From the NCBI GenBank assembly GCA_951394045.1, contig OX595985.1, forward strand, positions 3,534,001-3,598,000: DNA of 64,000 nucleotides, in the 5' to 3' direction. Below the pieces are notes generated by a model. That model did not search any database. It was given only the letters and a program-made list of their open reading frames with translations, and was not told the origin of the DNA. Below, piece after piece: positions 48,618 to 59,981 of this stretch. Both the position numbers and the translations under genes were made by a program. Each line of letters begins with the position of its first letter. The first letter of the stretch is position 1. The stretch comes from Nitzschia sp. DOCU1. Taxonomy: Eukaryota > Bacillariophyta > Bacillariophyceae > Bacillariales > Bacillariaceae.

Positions 48618-50547
48618 ATGGTCCGTTTTGCCGAAGCCGCTGCCTCGCTAGTCGAGGCTCCGACCACTTACCATTCTCTTTACGAAGGCGTCGACTGGCG
48701 CGACGCTCGTTTCGGGGATCAAGGTGGTGTGTACCAACTCTTCAGCACCACTGACGAAACTACTTGGAAATCCGGAGCCGCGCTCTACGACAAAGTGAAA
48801 CGCACTTGGGATGAGATGCCCCACGTTTACGTTTCTGTCTCGAAGGACGTGGCGCCGGTGATCTTCTACCATCGTGCCATGGTGTTCCCCCAAGCTATGG
48901 GAACCCCTAACTCACGCGAATGGCATGACAAGGTCGTGATGTTCAAGATGGACGTCATCGGCGCTCAAGTGCCCCCGGCTGTGTACTTGCCAGCCAAGTT
49001 GTTCGATGTGCTGGGCGGCGACGTGAAGGTTCATCCGTGGGCAAACTATGTGTTGCACTACACGGAGAACGATGGCGCTGACGTCCCGCTCGAAGCCGTA
49101 CCAAACGACGCTCCCGAAAGTGTCTTCGATACGTTGAGGACTCGCCACGGGATGTACCTGCCTCCTCAGGTCGCTTCCCATCTGTGCCAGTCTGAGCTTA
49201 AAGTGGGTCAGCTGATCGTCCAGCTAGACTCCTACCTTCAGACTCTGACGCCCGAACAGCGCAGTGTCTTCTCTCCCATCCAGGATTGGTTGCGTGTCGT
49301 TGGCACTGCCGGAGGCCGCGTCAGAGTAGAACGCTCTACGCCGCCGTCGGCTGTGAACATGGACGCCGAGTTGATGAACCGCTTGGTCACCATCGTTAAC
49401 TCGGACTTGCCCGCATGGAACCGACCGGCGGTCGCGCCCGCGCCCAGTACTGCCGAACGTAGCCCCGCTGCTGGAAATGACACCAGCGTCGAAATGCTTC
49501 GTATCTGGGCGGAGATCATGGCCGCACAGCAACCCCAAGGACGAGCCGACGAAGGTGACGTCGCGAAGAAACCCAGCAGCAAGTGGAAGATCACCTTGGC
49601 TACTCTGCTTAGCCTTACCCGTTGTGAAACGGAAGAACAGCTGCCCAGCCTCTACGGGGCAATGGCGAATGCCGGAAAGAGCGAGAGACTTGCCGTTCTC
49701 CAAGCTCTCTTCGACACTACAGCCAACGAGTTGCACTATGAGACCCCTCTCGCCACCACCGAGATCTGGGGAGCTCTCGAACGTCTGGAGTTCCGTGCAC
49801 CCACGGATTACGTGCCAGAGCGTGGCATAAACCCTTTCCTGGTCCTTGCGGGAAACGAACGTGGCACCCAAGCGCGCCGTCTACTGGAAGAACAGCAGAT
49901 GTTGCTGGAAGGTGGCTCGAACGCGGCGCAACTCAGCGACGTTAGGGAACTACAGAGGGCGAAGGCCATCTTGTTCCCGACAAGCGAGAGAGCCACACGC
50001 AAGACCTTGGAAACCTTCGCTGTGTTGCTGGCTGTGGTAGCAGGGCGAAACTCCACCATCTTCCAAACCTTCAATCGAGAGATTGTGGAAGGCTGGAGAG
50101 GAGTGGAAAATCGCCTAGGAGACCTGGATGGGGACCACGGCGGGAGAGGCCTGATCTACATCAAGTATCTCTGCGCCATTCGCAGCGAACTCCAAGACTA
50201 CTGGGAGCGTTGCGTAGCCACCCCTCGGGGCCACATCGACGTGCCCAGATTTTTTGATCTGCAAAGCAACGTACGTCGCCTCGCATGGATGCCACCCACG
50301 TTGCCCCTCGCCTACCGTCCAGCGGGCCTGGGCCAGGCCTCTGGCCAGGCCAGTCCCGGAACCGGACGCGCCACTGGGACCCGGTCCAATCCGGTATCGG
50401 TGGCGACCTCGCCGGCCAACAGCGTGATCTCAATCGCCGGTTCGCCGGACAATCAAACGCAGGCCAAGAATGACGCCGTGGACGCGGAGCTAAAGGCCCT
50501 TGGAGACACCTTTGGAACCATCAAGAAGTTCCTCCGCGCCATCGCGC
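48618..50547 (+). pseudogene. gag: DIRS gag, 5' part (interrupted by Gypsy)
   Basis: ATG at 48618 (MVRFAEAAASL). About 643 codons precede the point where the Gypsy LTR begins; the physical frame stops in the LTR at 50555. The N-terminal domain (DWRDARFGDQGGVYQLF, ETTWKSGAALYDKVK) and the central helical region are of the type found before DIRS RT in algae. The C-terminal knuckle lies beyond the insertion at 56218-56450. The insertion inactivates this copy. Confidence 0.75.
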
Positions 50548-51067
50548 TGCAGTAGGCACGATAATGCCTGAAATGGCGTGACAGGACTAACAGGACTAAT
50601 GTAGACTAACAGGACTAGCTATAACGCATAGCATATAACCTAACATACGTACGTACAAATATATACTGCCGACGGACGGACACAGAGGCCATGTGACGTC
50701 GTCGAGCATGCCGGATGGCGCGCTTGCGCACAGAAAGTGCGACACACACATATGGTCGGAGCGAGGCGACGACGATGTCTATCTTGATGCTAGTCTTGAC
50801 GCTAGGCGTCAGGACCTAGGGTCATGCTAGAGGTGCTAGAAGGTCATAGGATGCTAGGCGTCACTAACTAGAGCAGTCACAAAGAAACACAACACTGCTA
50901 GTTAGGGACGGGCATGTCTTACCTTCTTGACAACTATCTTGTCTACTAAGATATATAGTCGTGATCACGATCAGATGGGAAGATGGAGTCGATGCAACGA
51001 TAGATCTACTTTTAAAATAGTCTCACAATTTCCAAAAACAATCTGCTGCAGTTTCTAGCCTAGTGCA
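50548..51067 (+). repeat. Gypsy 5' LTR
   Basis: 520 bp, TGCAGTAGG ... CCTAGTGCA. The leader after it begins CTTTGATCAAAG, a short palindrome; no standard tRNA primer site is obvious. Confidence 0.95.
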
Positions 51068-51105
51068 CTTTGATCAAAGACTTGTCAGTCTAGAGGATAA
51101 GTATC

Positions 51106-52422
51106 ATGCGTCTCGCTTTCAACTCGTTCGTTGCCGCTCGTGGCGTCATCCCGTTGTACCCGCCTTGCAAGTGGAAAACTGGCTCGACGGGCTCGTCTGA
51201 CGGCGCCGGCGACGCCGACGAGGATGGCTTTCGTTCGGTGAAACTCGAGCTTCGTTCCGTTCCTGGGGATGCGACCTCCCCAAAATACTCCGAAAAGTTC
51301 TATGTGTTTGAATCGGGAACCCCCGAACAGTGGTGTCGCTGGAATGACGATCTCGTTAAGGTTTGGACTTGTTTGAGCCTCACCAATGGCCCCGATCGTC
51401 GCGCTATGACTCTTACGCTTCTCGCGGGTTCGGCGAAGGACACGTTTGAGGAGTATTTCGCTCGTCCCAGCGTCACTGCGACTGTCGATCATGTGTCTCG
51501 TGCGTTGCGTTACGTCGCAGCTCGGTTCTTCCCTGATTATGCCGCCCAGAATCAGACGTCGTACCTCCGCTACGAGGGTCGTAAGCCTGCAAAGATGTCT
51601 GCTCGCGGATTGGCTACTCGCTTGCGCCAGGTCAATAAGTGGTTCGATTACTTCCCCAACGATGGTGGCAATCGTACTGACGTGGTTGAACGCCTGAACG
51701 AGACCGAACTGCCCCTGATCTACGAGCGCATGTTGCCTGCCGCGTGGCTGAGTGTTAAGGAGTTGATGTTCCACGATTATCGCCAGAACCGCTTCAACTT
51801 CGAGAAGCAGATTGATTATGCGGAGCAACTTGAAGTGTACGAGATGCGTCACGGTGTCACCGGACTGCTTGCCTTTGGCTCGAGCAAAGCCAACAAAGGG
51901 CGTAAACCCGGGGAAGCTGGCGTCGCCAGTGGAACCAATGCAGGACCCGAATTGGGAACCCTGAACCGCGGTCGGAAGACGAACCGTGACTCCCCTTCTA
52001 AGAAGGGCAATAATGGTAACAACTCAAAGAACTGCCGCTTGCACGGAGAAGGCTGTGGACACAGCGACTCTGAGTGCAAGGTCTGGCTCAATCATGCGTC
52101 TAAGGTCGCTGCGGTCCGTAAGGCCCAGCACCCCAGTACGCTCAAGAAGGCGCCCCACAAAGGGCGCACAACTCACAACAAGACTTGGCGTCGCGGAGAA
52201 TCCAATGGCGCGAACCGCGGAGAACGCACTTACACTTCCAAGGAGGTCCTGGCCATGGTTAAGGCCGCGCGTGCCAGCGTGGAAAAGAAGGCCAAGGAAG
52301 ACTCCGACGAGGAGATGGAACTTAACAACATTGAAGAAGACGAGGATGGAATCTTCGAAGAATTAAGCCCCGAAGATGAGGCTCAGCTTGAGGCCTTCAT
52401 CAACGAGAACACCAATGAATGA
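51106..52422 (+). CDS. gag: Gypsy Gag (438 aa)
   Basis: ATG at 51106 (MRLAFNSFVAARG). A capsid-like helical region (WCRWNDDLVKVW, GSAKDTFEEYF, FFPDYAAQNQTSYLRY) is followed by a basic stretch and a zinc knuckle of pattern C-x2-H-x3-C-x-H-x4-C, then an acidic C-terminus. It ends in TGA (52420-52422). The frame stays open beyond this stop into pol, so Gag-Pol could be made by readthrough of UGA. Confidence 0.88.
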   Translation: MRLAFNSFVAARGVIPLYPPCKWKTGSTGSSDGAGDADEDGFRSVKLELRSVPGDATSPKYSEKFYVFESGTPEQWCRWNDDLVKVWTCLSLTNGPDRRAMTLTLLAGSAKDTFEEYFARPSVTATVDHVSRALRYVAARFFPDYAAQNQTSYLRYEGRKPAKMSARGLATRLRQVNKWFDYFPNDGGNRTDVVERLNETELPLIYERMLPAAWLSVKELMFHDYRQNRFNFEKQIDYAEQLEVYEMRHGVTGLLAFGSSKANKGRKPGEAGVASGTNAGPELGTLNRGRKTNRDSPSKKGNNGNNSKNCRLHGEGCGHSDSECKVWLNHASKVAAVRKAQHPSTLKKAPHKGRTTHNKTWRRGESNGANRGERTYTSKEVLAMVKAARASVEKKAKEDSDEEMELNNIEEDEDGIFEELSPEDEAQLEAFINENTNE

Positions 52423-55400
52423 TCACACTACATATGTAATAGCGACTTAATTAATAGGAAACGAATAGCCGCACAATGCCCCGCCGAATGTCACATTCTC
52501 TCTAGCCTACATAGGCCCAAGAAGCGACAGAAAACGCAGCGTTCGCCAGAGGTGCTAATCCTGGTCCCGTCTACAGTACCAGGAGGCGCGCCAATGGTGT
52601 TACGTGGGCTTGTTGACAGTGGCTGCACAGGAACCATCATCCTAAATGACTTCACAGCTCGGCGCAAAACCTGGAAGGATCGCACCGGACAGTGGACGAC
52701 GAAGGGTGGTACATTCTGCACCACGAAGAAGGCAAAGATACCACTGATATTCGCAGACTTCACAAGACAGAAGCAAATAGAATGGGAGTGCCACGTGGAC
52801 ACCCAGTCTAAGTCCAAACGAGAGAACTACGATATTATACTCGGTAAGGACATACAACAATACATGGGCTTAGATATACTAAATAGTAGCCTCACCCTCA
52901 AATGGGATGGAATAGAAGTACCCATGCGAGAGTTCGGAGCGCTACGCGACCGTAGCAGGGCTATGGAAGTATACAACCTCTCACAAGAGGCGGAGTCTAC
53001 CGCCGAATTAGCCAAGCGCACCACCGAGATTTTAGACGCACACTATGAAAAAGCTAACCTAGAACAACTGTGCAAGGAGCAGTCGCACTTGTCAGAGACA
53101 GAACAAGGCGACTTGCTCCGACTACTTCGCAAATATGAAACACTATTTGACGGTACACTCGGCGAGTGGAAGGGAACCGATATTGAGTTAGAACTAAAAG
53201 ATGATGCAAAGCCATATCATGCACGTCCTTTCCCCATACCGCAAGTACACGAAGGCGCTATGCGACGCGAAGTCGAACGACTCTGCGCGTTAGGCGTCTT
53301 GGAAGAAGATAATGATAGTGAATGGGGGGCACCCTCGTTTATTATCCCCAAAAAGAATGGAACCGTACGATTCATAAGCGACTTCAGAAAGTTAAACACG
53401 ATGCTAAAGCGTAAGCCGTATCCTATCCCTAAGATTCAGGACATGCTATTGAAGCTGCAAGGCTTCCAATATGCGAGTTCCTTAGATCTGAACATGGGGT
53501 ACTATACCATACGTTTAAGCCCTGCGGCGTCAAAGCTATGTACTATTGTGCTGCCCTTCGGCAAGTACAAGTATAAACGCTTACCCATGGGAGTGGCTGG
53601 TTCGCCAGATATCTTTCAAGCAAAAATGTCCTCCCTGATGGCAGGACTCGAATTCGTGCGAACCTATCTCGATGACGTACTCATAGTCAGTCCAAGTACC
53701 TTTAACGATCACCTCACCAAGCTAGAGAAGGCCCTAGCGCGTATAGCCAAAGCTGGGCTCAAGATCAATGCGCAGAAATCCTTCTTTGGGCGTGGCGAGA
53801 TCGAGTATCTTGGATACTGGGTAACTAGGGAAGGTGTCCAACCTCTCCCCAAAAAGGTTGACAGCATCTTGGCAATGAAAGCGCCGAAGAACAGAAAGGA
53901 ACTTCGAGGCTTTATTGGTCTTGTCAACTATTACCGCGACATGTGGAGACGTCGTTCACACGTGCTCGCACCATTAACGTCTATGACATCCAAAAACGTC
54001 CCTTGGCGATGGGGCGAAGAACAGCAAAAGGCCTTCGATGAGGCGAAACGTATAATTAGTAAGGAAGCTATACTAGCATTCCCAAATTTCTTAAAACGGT
54101 TCGTTATCTACACGGACGCTTCTAAGTACCAGCTAGGTGGCGTCATCACGCAGGACGGACGTCCGTTAGCGTTCTACAGCAGGAAACTGACCGACGCGCA
54201 GACGCGCTACACGACAACCGAGCGTGAACTGCTCTCAATTGTCGAGACTCTGAAAGAGTTCCGTACTATTCTTCTCGGACAGAAGATAACGATCTATACA
54301 GATCACAAGAATTTACTATTTAATGATCTCAAGACGGATCGCGTGTTACGCTGGCGTCTACTAATTGAAGAATATGGTGCCAACATTGAGTACATCAAAG
54401 GCGTCAACAACGTCGTCGCTGACGTGCTCAGCCGCTATCCTCGTTCTGATACTCCAGTCGTTCCGGTCAGTGCGCCGACGCGAGAACAAGCGCACGAGCT
54501 CTTCGCGGGAGATAGGCTTCCAGCCGACCTCTTCCCTTTGAGCTTTCGCGTCATTGCTGAGTATCAACAACGGGATTTGCAAATGCAACAGCTCACGGAA
54601 TCTCACCCGGAGGTCACACGGAAGATATTCCGTGGGGGCGAACAGCTGATTTGCTATAAGGATAAGATTTACATTCCGCGCATACTACGGAACCATGTCA
54701 TCAATTGGTACCACGAATACTTAATGCACCCAGGAGAATTGCGAACGGCAGAAACGATTGCCCAGCATCTCTATTGGCCAGGTATTAAAGCCGACGTTAA
54801 GAAAGTAGTTCAACGTTGCGACCCATGTCAAAAGGGTAAAACGAAAAGGCTTAAGTACGGGAAGCTTCCAGAGAAGCTCGCAGAAGCCCAACCATGGGAA
54901 CATTTGTGTGTCGACACGATTGGACCCTATAAGATCAGACGAAAAGGAAAGAAGCCGCTAGAATTCATGGCACTAACGTTTATTGATCCTGCGACAGGAT
55001 GGTTCGAGATGACAGAGATCAAGAACAAGCAAGCCGACAACATCGCGAACATGGTAGAGAAGCAATGGCTCTCACGATATCCTTGGCCGGAGCTCATCAC
55101 ATATGATGCAGGCCCCGAGTTCAAGGCCGAATTTCAAGAGTTAATTCAGAAAGAATACGCGATCAAGGCGAAGCCTTCATCGAAGCGAAATCCCCAGTCA
55201 AACGCCATTCTCGAGAGAGTACATGGTACTATTGGGAACATGATTCGCACCTTCAACTTCGACAACGTCGATGACGACGAACCGTTCGCCGGACTGGTGA
55301 GCGCCGTATGCTTCGGGATTCGGAGTACTTATCACACGACACTCAAGGCGACACCAGGACAATTGGTGTTCGGCCGAGACATGATCTTCCCGATCCAACA

Positions 55401-55665
55401 TCAAGCGGATTGGCAGATGATCGAGGAACAAAAACAGTGACGAATTGCTGAAAACAACAAAAGAGAAAATGAACGACGAGTCGAACACGACTACGCAGTG
55501 GGCGACCGCGTGCTGAAGCTAGTAGCTGACCCAAACAAGGTAGAACCCAAACGTGAGGGTCCTTGTACTATTGAACGAGTACATGCGAATGGTACGGTCA
55601 CACTACGCTTCGGCAATATTATCGAGAGACTTAACATAAGACAGATCGTCCCTTATAAGTCGTAG
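52423..55665 (+). CDS. pol: Gypsy Pol (protease-RT-RNase H-integrase), with one in-frame TGA near the C-terminus
   Basis: Open from the codon after the gag TGA; no ATG is needed if read through. Protease: LVDSGCTGTIIL. RT: FRKLNTMLKRKPYPIPKIQDML, QYASSLDLNMGYYTI and YLDDVLIVS. RNase H: VIYTDASKYQLGG and YTDHKNL. Integrase: a zinc finger (HPGELRTAETIAQHLYWP, CDPCQKG), then the DDE core (CVDTIGPY, YDAGPEF, E in AILERVHG). A TGA at 55438-55440 interrupts the frame before a C-terminal region with YAVGDRVLKLV, typical of the post-integrase domain; the stop is TAG at 55663-55665. The TGA is probably a recent CGA-to-TGA change but could be leaky. Confidence 0.88.
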
Positions 55666-55693
55666 GATTAACGGCTTCGATCAGGGGGGCGAG
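55666..55693 (+). promoter_or_regulatory. Gypsy polypurine tract
   Basis: CAGGGGGGCGAG sits directly before the 3' LTR; it primes plus-strand DNA synthesis in this class. Confidence 0.7.
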
Positions 55694-56213
55694 TGCAGTA
55701 GGCACGATAATGCCTGAAATGGCGTGACAGGACTAACAGGACTAGTGTAGACTAACAGGACTAGCTATAACGCATAGCATATAACCTAACATACGTACGT
55801 ACAAATATATACTGCCGACGGACGGACACAGAGGCCACGTGACGTCGTCGAGCATGCCGGATGGCGCGCTTGCGCACAGAAAGTGCGACACACACATATG
55901 GTCGGAGCGAGGCGACGACGATGTCTATCTTGATGCTAGTCTTGACGCTAGGCGTCAGGACCTAGGGTCATGCTATAGGTGCTAGAAGGTCATAGGATGC
56001 TAGGCGTCACTAACTAGAGCAGTCACAAAGAAACACAACACTGCTAGTTAGGGACGGGCATGTCTTACCTTCTTGACAACTATCTTGTCTACTAAGATAT
56101 ATAGTCGTGATCACGATCAGATGGGAAGATGGAGTCGATGCAACGATAGATCTACTTTTAAAATAGTCTCACAATTTCCAAAAACAATCTGCTGCAGTTT
56201 CTAGCCTAGTGCA
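55694..56213 (+). repeat. Gypsy 3' LTR
   Basis: 520 bp, about 3 differences from the 5' LTR. Followed by the GCGC target duplicate. Confidence 0.95.
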
Positions 56214-56217
56214 GCGC

Positions 56218-56450
56218 CAGAAGGTTCGGCCGAGGCGGCGCCACCTCGCCTGTCCAACGGAAAGGTGGCATGCCTCTCCTGGCACGTCAGGGGGCAGTGC
56301 TTCACGGGGTGCGGACGCGCAGCCTCTCACGGCCCCCTCAACCCCGCGGACAAGACGACGCTCAAGGATTGGATCGAAGCTGGTTTGGCGCTTCGAGCCA
56401 CGAGAGAAGGTAGCAGTAGACGAGCTGCTACTACCGGAGGAAGCGCCTGA
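56218..56450 (+). pseudogene. gag: DIRS gag, 3' part with zinc knuckle
   Basis: Continues the DIRS gag frame after the Gypsy insertion: codon C|CA joins 50547 to 56218. It contains a knuckle of pattern C-x3-H-x4-C-x3-C-x5-H (CLSWH, then QCFTGC), common at the end of DIRS-type Gags, and ends in TGA at 56448-56450. The next 62 codons up to the RT ATG are open in the same frame. Confidence 0.75.
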
Positions 56451-56636
56451 GAGAGCGGTCGAACGGCGACACCTACGCTTGTAGGAGCCGCCGCTTGCAG
56501 ACCGCCTCCTCAACATACCAGCGCTAACTCCTCGAATGAAGCTATTATCAGTAGCTATGTTAATGAATTAGGTGAGTATGTTGATCGGGCTACCTGTCTA
56601 TACACTAAGCATGGCTGGCATCGTACCTGCAACAAC

Positions 56637-59555
56637 ATGCGCGGCCGTTCAGACATCCAGAACGACATCGACAAGCTCCCGCACCCCGCAGCTCCGCTGC
56701 TCGAACGAGTCCGACGAAACGGAGCGCCCGTCACACTACAGACGGAACCGTGGAGTCGCGACACATTGGACTCCCGCCTTAGCAGGGGGGCCCATCGATC
56801 TGCACTAGACCATGCCGACTTTCTAAGAGAGGAATTTACGGATTTCTGCAAGAAAGGCTTCTGGATGATCCTACCATACGATTTGGTAAAGGATGAACCA
56901 GGCCTCAGGCTATCGCCCCTGGGAGTAGTGCCCCAACGAGAGAGGAGACCACGCATCATTGTGGACTATAGTTTTTATGGAGTAAACGCCGAGACCGTGC
57001 GACAAGCCCCGCAATCAGCCATGCAGTTCGGTAAAGCGCAGGAACGACTCACCGACAATATTGCTTTCTCAAACCCCGCCTTCGGCCCGGTTCTTGGGTA
57101 CAAGATTGATATCTCCGACGGGTTTTACCGTATTCCGGTGGCTAACACCGGCTCTATCAAACTTGGTGTATTATTGCCCCCGGGCGTAGTTGGCGAAGAA
57201 CCTATGGTCGCGTTCCCCTTAACATTGCCGATGGGCTGGACTGAATCCCCGCCATGGTTCTGTGCTTTCACAGAAACGGCGTGCGATCTGGCAAATGCAG
57301 ATTTGCAAATTGGGAAACGCTACCCGCCTCATCGGCTGGAAGGACAAGCGGGAAAGGACGATTTCATTGCAAACGACGAGCTAGGGGATGACGACCAACC
57401 TCAGAGGACGGTCACAAGGTCACACAGGCCACTACTTTACAAGCGGCCGCTAGCTACAGTGGACGTCTTTGTCGACGATTTTTGTGGAGTCGGCCAAGAC
57501 CACCCACGAAACCCGGTTACCAACCAGAGACGAACGGTGCTACACAACATCGACAAAGTCTTCCGTCCAAATGACCAACGGGACCCCGAGTTTCGAAAGG
57601 AGCCCATCTCCCAAAGTAAGCTGGATAAGGGAGATGCGGCGGCCCAAAATAAAAAGCGATTCTTGGGATGGGATTTCGGCACGAAATCCAAAACGCTGCA
57701 CACGGCTAAGCACCGACGAGACAAGGCTCTAGCGGCGATAGAAGAAGCCTTGTCATCCAAAAGAGTCGGGCACACCAAGTGGGACAGCCTAACGGGGCAG
57801 CTTCAAAGCCTCGTCGCTGGCATGCCTGGTGCGCTAGGACAATTTTCGCTGTTGCGTGCCGCGAGGCACCAAGGCGACGAAAATAGAGTACGAATGACCG
57901 GAGCGGTCCAAGAGCAACTTCGCACTTTCCAGGATCTCCTAAAGGATCCTGAACCTACTCTACTAGAAGAGCTAGTCCCCGGCGTACCACAAGATATTGG
58001 AGCCAGCGACGCAGCCAAGAAAGGAATGGGGGGAGTGTGGTTCACAGCGGATGGGCAAGCACTAGTGTGGCGGCAATGTTTTCCATTGTCGATACAAAAC
58101 AGAATGGTGTCCAGCACGAACCCCCGGGGGTCGGTTTCGATATCCGATCTTGAGACGGCAGCGACCATTGCGCACCAAGCGGTAAGAGCCAACGCGGGCG
58201 AAATATACGGCGAAACACTACACAGCCTTGCCGACAACACGAATGCGGTAGTTTGGCGAGTAAAAGGCTCAACTACTATGACTAAGCCGGCCGCCTACCT
58301 GCTGAGACAGGCTGCCCTACTGACTCGCCAGCACAGAGCTGTGATCACATGGAATCACATCGCTGGAGAGGACAACAAGATGGCGGACGATGCCAGCCGA
58401 CTATGGGAGTTGGACGACGCGCAATTTCTAACCTATTTTAACTCTAAATACCCGCAGGCGACCTCCTGGAGACTCTGCCAAGTCCCGAAAGAATGGAACT
58501 TGAGGCTGACATCCGCACTATTGCAGCAGAAGTCCAACACGGTGTCACTTCGCGACGTGCCCAGGCACAAAGCACCAACTGGGAGCTATGGACCGAGTTC
58601 TGCCACCGCTACCGCCTCAACCCTCTGCTCACCGACAGAGCCCATCCCGATCCTCCAAATCTTCATGCGCCGATACCGCGATGGACGGACAGCACCCTCT
58701 GGGCAGCAGGTCCGCGCTCGAACGGCGGAAGACGCCCTACATCAGGTGGCGCAGACGATGGCCGTATTGGGGACCCCCGACCCCCGCAAAGACAGCACCG
58801 GACGCATCGACCACCGAATCACCAGGCAGATTGCCGCCTGGAAAAAGCAGGACCCCCCGTCAAAACGAAAGAAACCGATCCCACGCGTCGTGCTTGAAGA
58901 CTTCACGACGGCCGCCTGGGCCTCTGCAAGACACCACCACCACGTCTGCGCCGACCTCCTGTGGATTGGAGTCTTCTGGCTCCTGCGTCCAAGCGAGTAC
59001 CTCAGGACTTCGCACAAGGACCAGCGCCCCTTTCGACTCCAAGACGTCAAGTTCAAAATACCCGGCGGACGGACAAAACCCGCAACAACCATCCCGTTGG
59101 ACGAGCTCGACCAAGCGGAAAAGGCAAACCTCCACTTCGAGCTCCAGAAGAATGGAATCATGGGAGAAGACATCTGGGCCTCACGCACAGAGGATCCCAA
59201 GTGCTGCCCAGTCCAAGCCCTGATTCGAAGAGTCAAAGAAATGAGAAATAAAAATGCGGCTGCCGACACGCCGTTGCACCGCTTCTTTGATGCCTCGGGC
59301 CGGGCCCGCTCGATCACGGACTCCCAAATAACCGCCTTGCTAAAAATTTATGCACAGGCCCGCCGCCTCGACGTGGAAGTCTCCGTTGGAGCCCTCCGCG
59401 CCACCGCTGCCACCGCCCTACTGAATGCCAAAGTTGACGTCACCTTGATCAAACTAGTTGGACGATGGCGCTCTGACGAAGTCATGCGATACTTCCATAC
59501 GCAAGCAGACACCACGGATCCGCTTGCCCCCGCAATTCTCGCAAACCTCCCTTAA
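56637..59555 (+). CDS. DIRS Pol: reverse transcriptase, RNase H and tyrosine recombinase (972 aa)
   Basis: ATG at 56637; the same frame is open back to the gag TGA at 56450. The RT includes VLGYKIDISDGFYRIPV, LPMGWTESPPWF and VDVFVDDFCG (the DD box). An RNase H-like region follows (GASDAAKKGMGG, LADNTNAVVW, NKMADDASRLW). The C-terminal ~250 residues are a tyrosine recombinase: LLRPSEYLR, ALRATAATALL (catalytic Arg region), VGRWRSDEVMRYFH (motif II with the candidate nucleophile Tyr). The recombinase integrates the circular cDNA, so there is no DDE integrase. The frame looks complete, but without an intact gag this copy needs help in trans. Confidence 0.9.
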   Translation: MRGRSDIQNDIDKLPHPAAPLLERVRRNGAPVTLQTEPWSRDTLDSRLSRGAHRSALDHADFLREEFTDFCKKGFWMILPYDLVKDEPGLRLSPLGVVPQRERRPRIIVDYSFYGVNAETVRQAPQSAMQFGKAQERLTDNIAFSNPAFGPVLGYKIDISDGFYRIPVANTGSIKLGVLLPPGVVGEEPMVAFPLTLPMGWTESPPWFCAFTETACDLANADLQIGKRYPPHRLEGQAGKDDFIANDELGDDDQPQRTVTRSHRPLLYKRPLATVDVFVDDFCGVGQDHPRNPVTNQRRTVLHNIDKVFRPNDQRDPEFRKEPISQSKLDKGDAAAQNKKRFLGWDFGTKSKTLHTAKHRRDKALAAIEEALSSKRVGHTKWDSLTGQLQSLVAGMPGALGQFSLLRAARHQGDENRVRMTGAVQEQLRTFQDLLKDPEPTLLEELVPGVPQDIGASDAAKKGMGGVWFTADGQALVWRQCFPLSIQNRMVSSTNPRGSVSISDLETAATIAHQAVRANAGEIYGETLHSLADNTNAVVWRVKGSTTMTKPAAYLLRQAALLTRQHRAVITWNHIAGEDNKMADDASRLWELDDAQFLTYFNSKYPQATSWRLCQVPKEWNLRLTSALLQQKSNTVSLRDVPRHKAPTGSYGPSSATATASTLCSPTEPIPILQIFMRRYRDGRTAPSGQQVRARTAEDALHQVAQTMAVLGTPDPRKDSTGRIDHRITRQIAAWKKQDPPSKRKKPIPRVVLEDFTTAAWASARHHHHVCADLLWIGVFWLLRPSEYLRTSHKDQRPFRLQDVKFKIPGGRTKPATTIPLDELDQAEKANLHFELQKNGIMGEDIWASRTEDPKCCPVQALIRRVKEMRNKNAAADTPLHRFFDASGRARSITDSQITALLKIYAQARRLDVEVSVGALRATAATALLNAKVDVTLIKLVGRWRSDEVMRYFHTQADTTDPLAPAILANLP

Positions 59556-59586
59556 CCCCAACCACCACCCTGCCATGGCCTAGATG

Positions 59587-59725
59587 GAGAAAAAGTTCAC
59601 TCGAAGGAGTTGATTCGCGCGCGCGCGGAACCCACTTCTAGTAAACACGCCAATTGCCAACAGAGTGACAATAGAAGCGTAGCGGTTCCTAGAGCGAGCT
59701 GCCGGAAGAAATGGAGGCGGCTCGC
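59587..59725 (+). repeat. DIRS repeat B1
   Basis: 139 bp matching B2; contains a CGCGCGCGCG run. Its last base is shared with the first of A2. Confidence 0.88.
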
Positions 59726-59962
59726 TGCTAGTAACCGCGAAGTGAACGGACGGCGAAGGGACCGGGGAACCCGGATCGAATTTCGAACTACCCCATCTAC
59801 CGCCCTACTAAAAGGAAGAAAGGACGAGGTAGGAGAAGACGATACTACGTGTTGAACGACAGCAACCATAAACTTTTTCTTCTTGCTATCGATAGCAAGA
59901 ACTGGGAAGAGAAGCTTGATTCCAAGCTGACACTAGCAGACAATAGTTTACGATTGATTAAC
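59725..59962 (+). repeat. DIRS repeat A2
   Basis: 238 bp matching A1. The B1/A2 junction is expected to template the circular joint. Confidence 0.88.
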
Positions 59963-59981
59963 CCACCGCGCCCACCCTTTC

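Larger units (their letters stand above)
50548..56213 (+). mobile_element. Ty3/Gypsy retrotransposon nested in DIRS gag
   Basis: 5,666 bp with 520-bp LTRs starting TG and ending CA. The GCGC tetranucleotide flanks both sides (50544-50547 and 56214-56217), a target duplication, and removal restores the DIRS gag frame. The LTRs differ at only about 3 positions by eye, so it is young. It has gag, then protease, RT, RNase H and integrase in the same frame, with a TGA after gag and another near the end of pol. A GGGGGG-containing polypurine tract precedes the 3' LTR. Confidence 0.95.

Noticed and set aside
50548..50555. Natural stop of DIRS gag at TAG 50553-50555
   Set aside because: The TAG belongs to the Gypsy LTR; the DIRS gag frame resumes at 56218.
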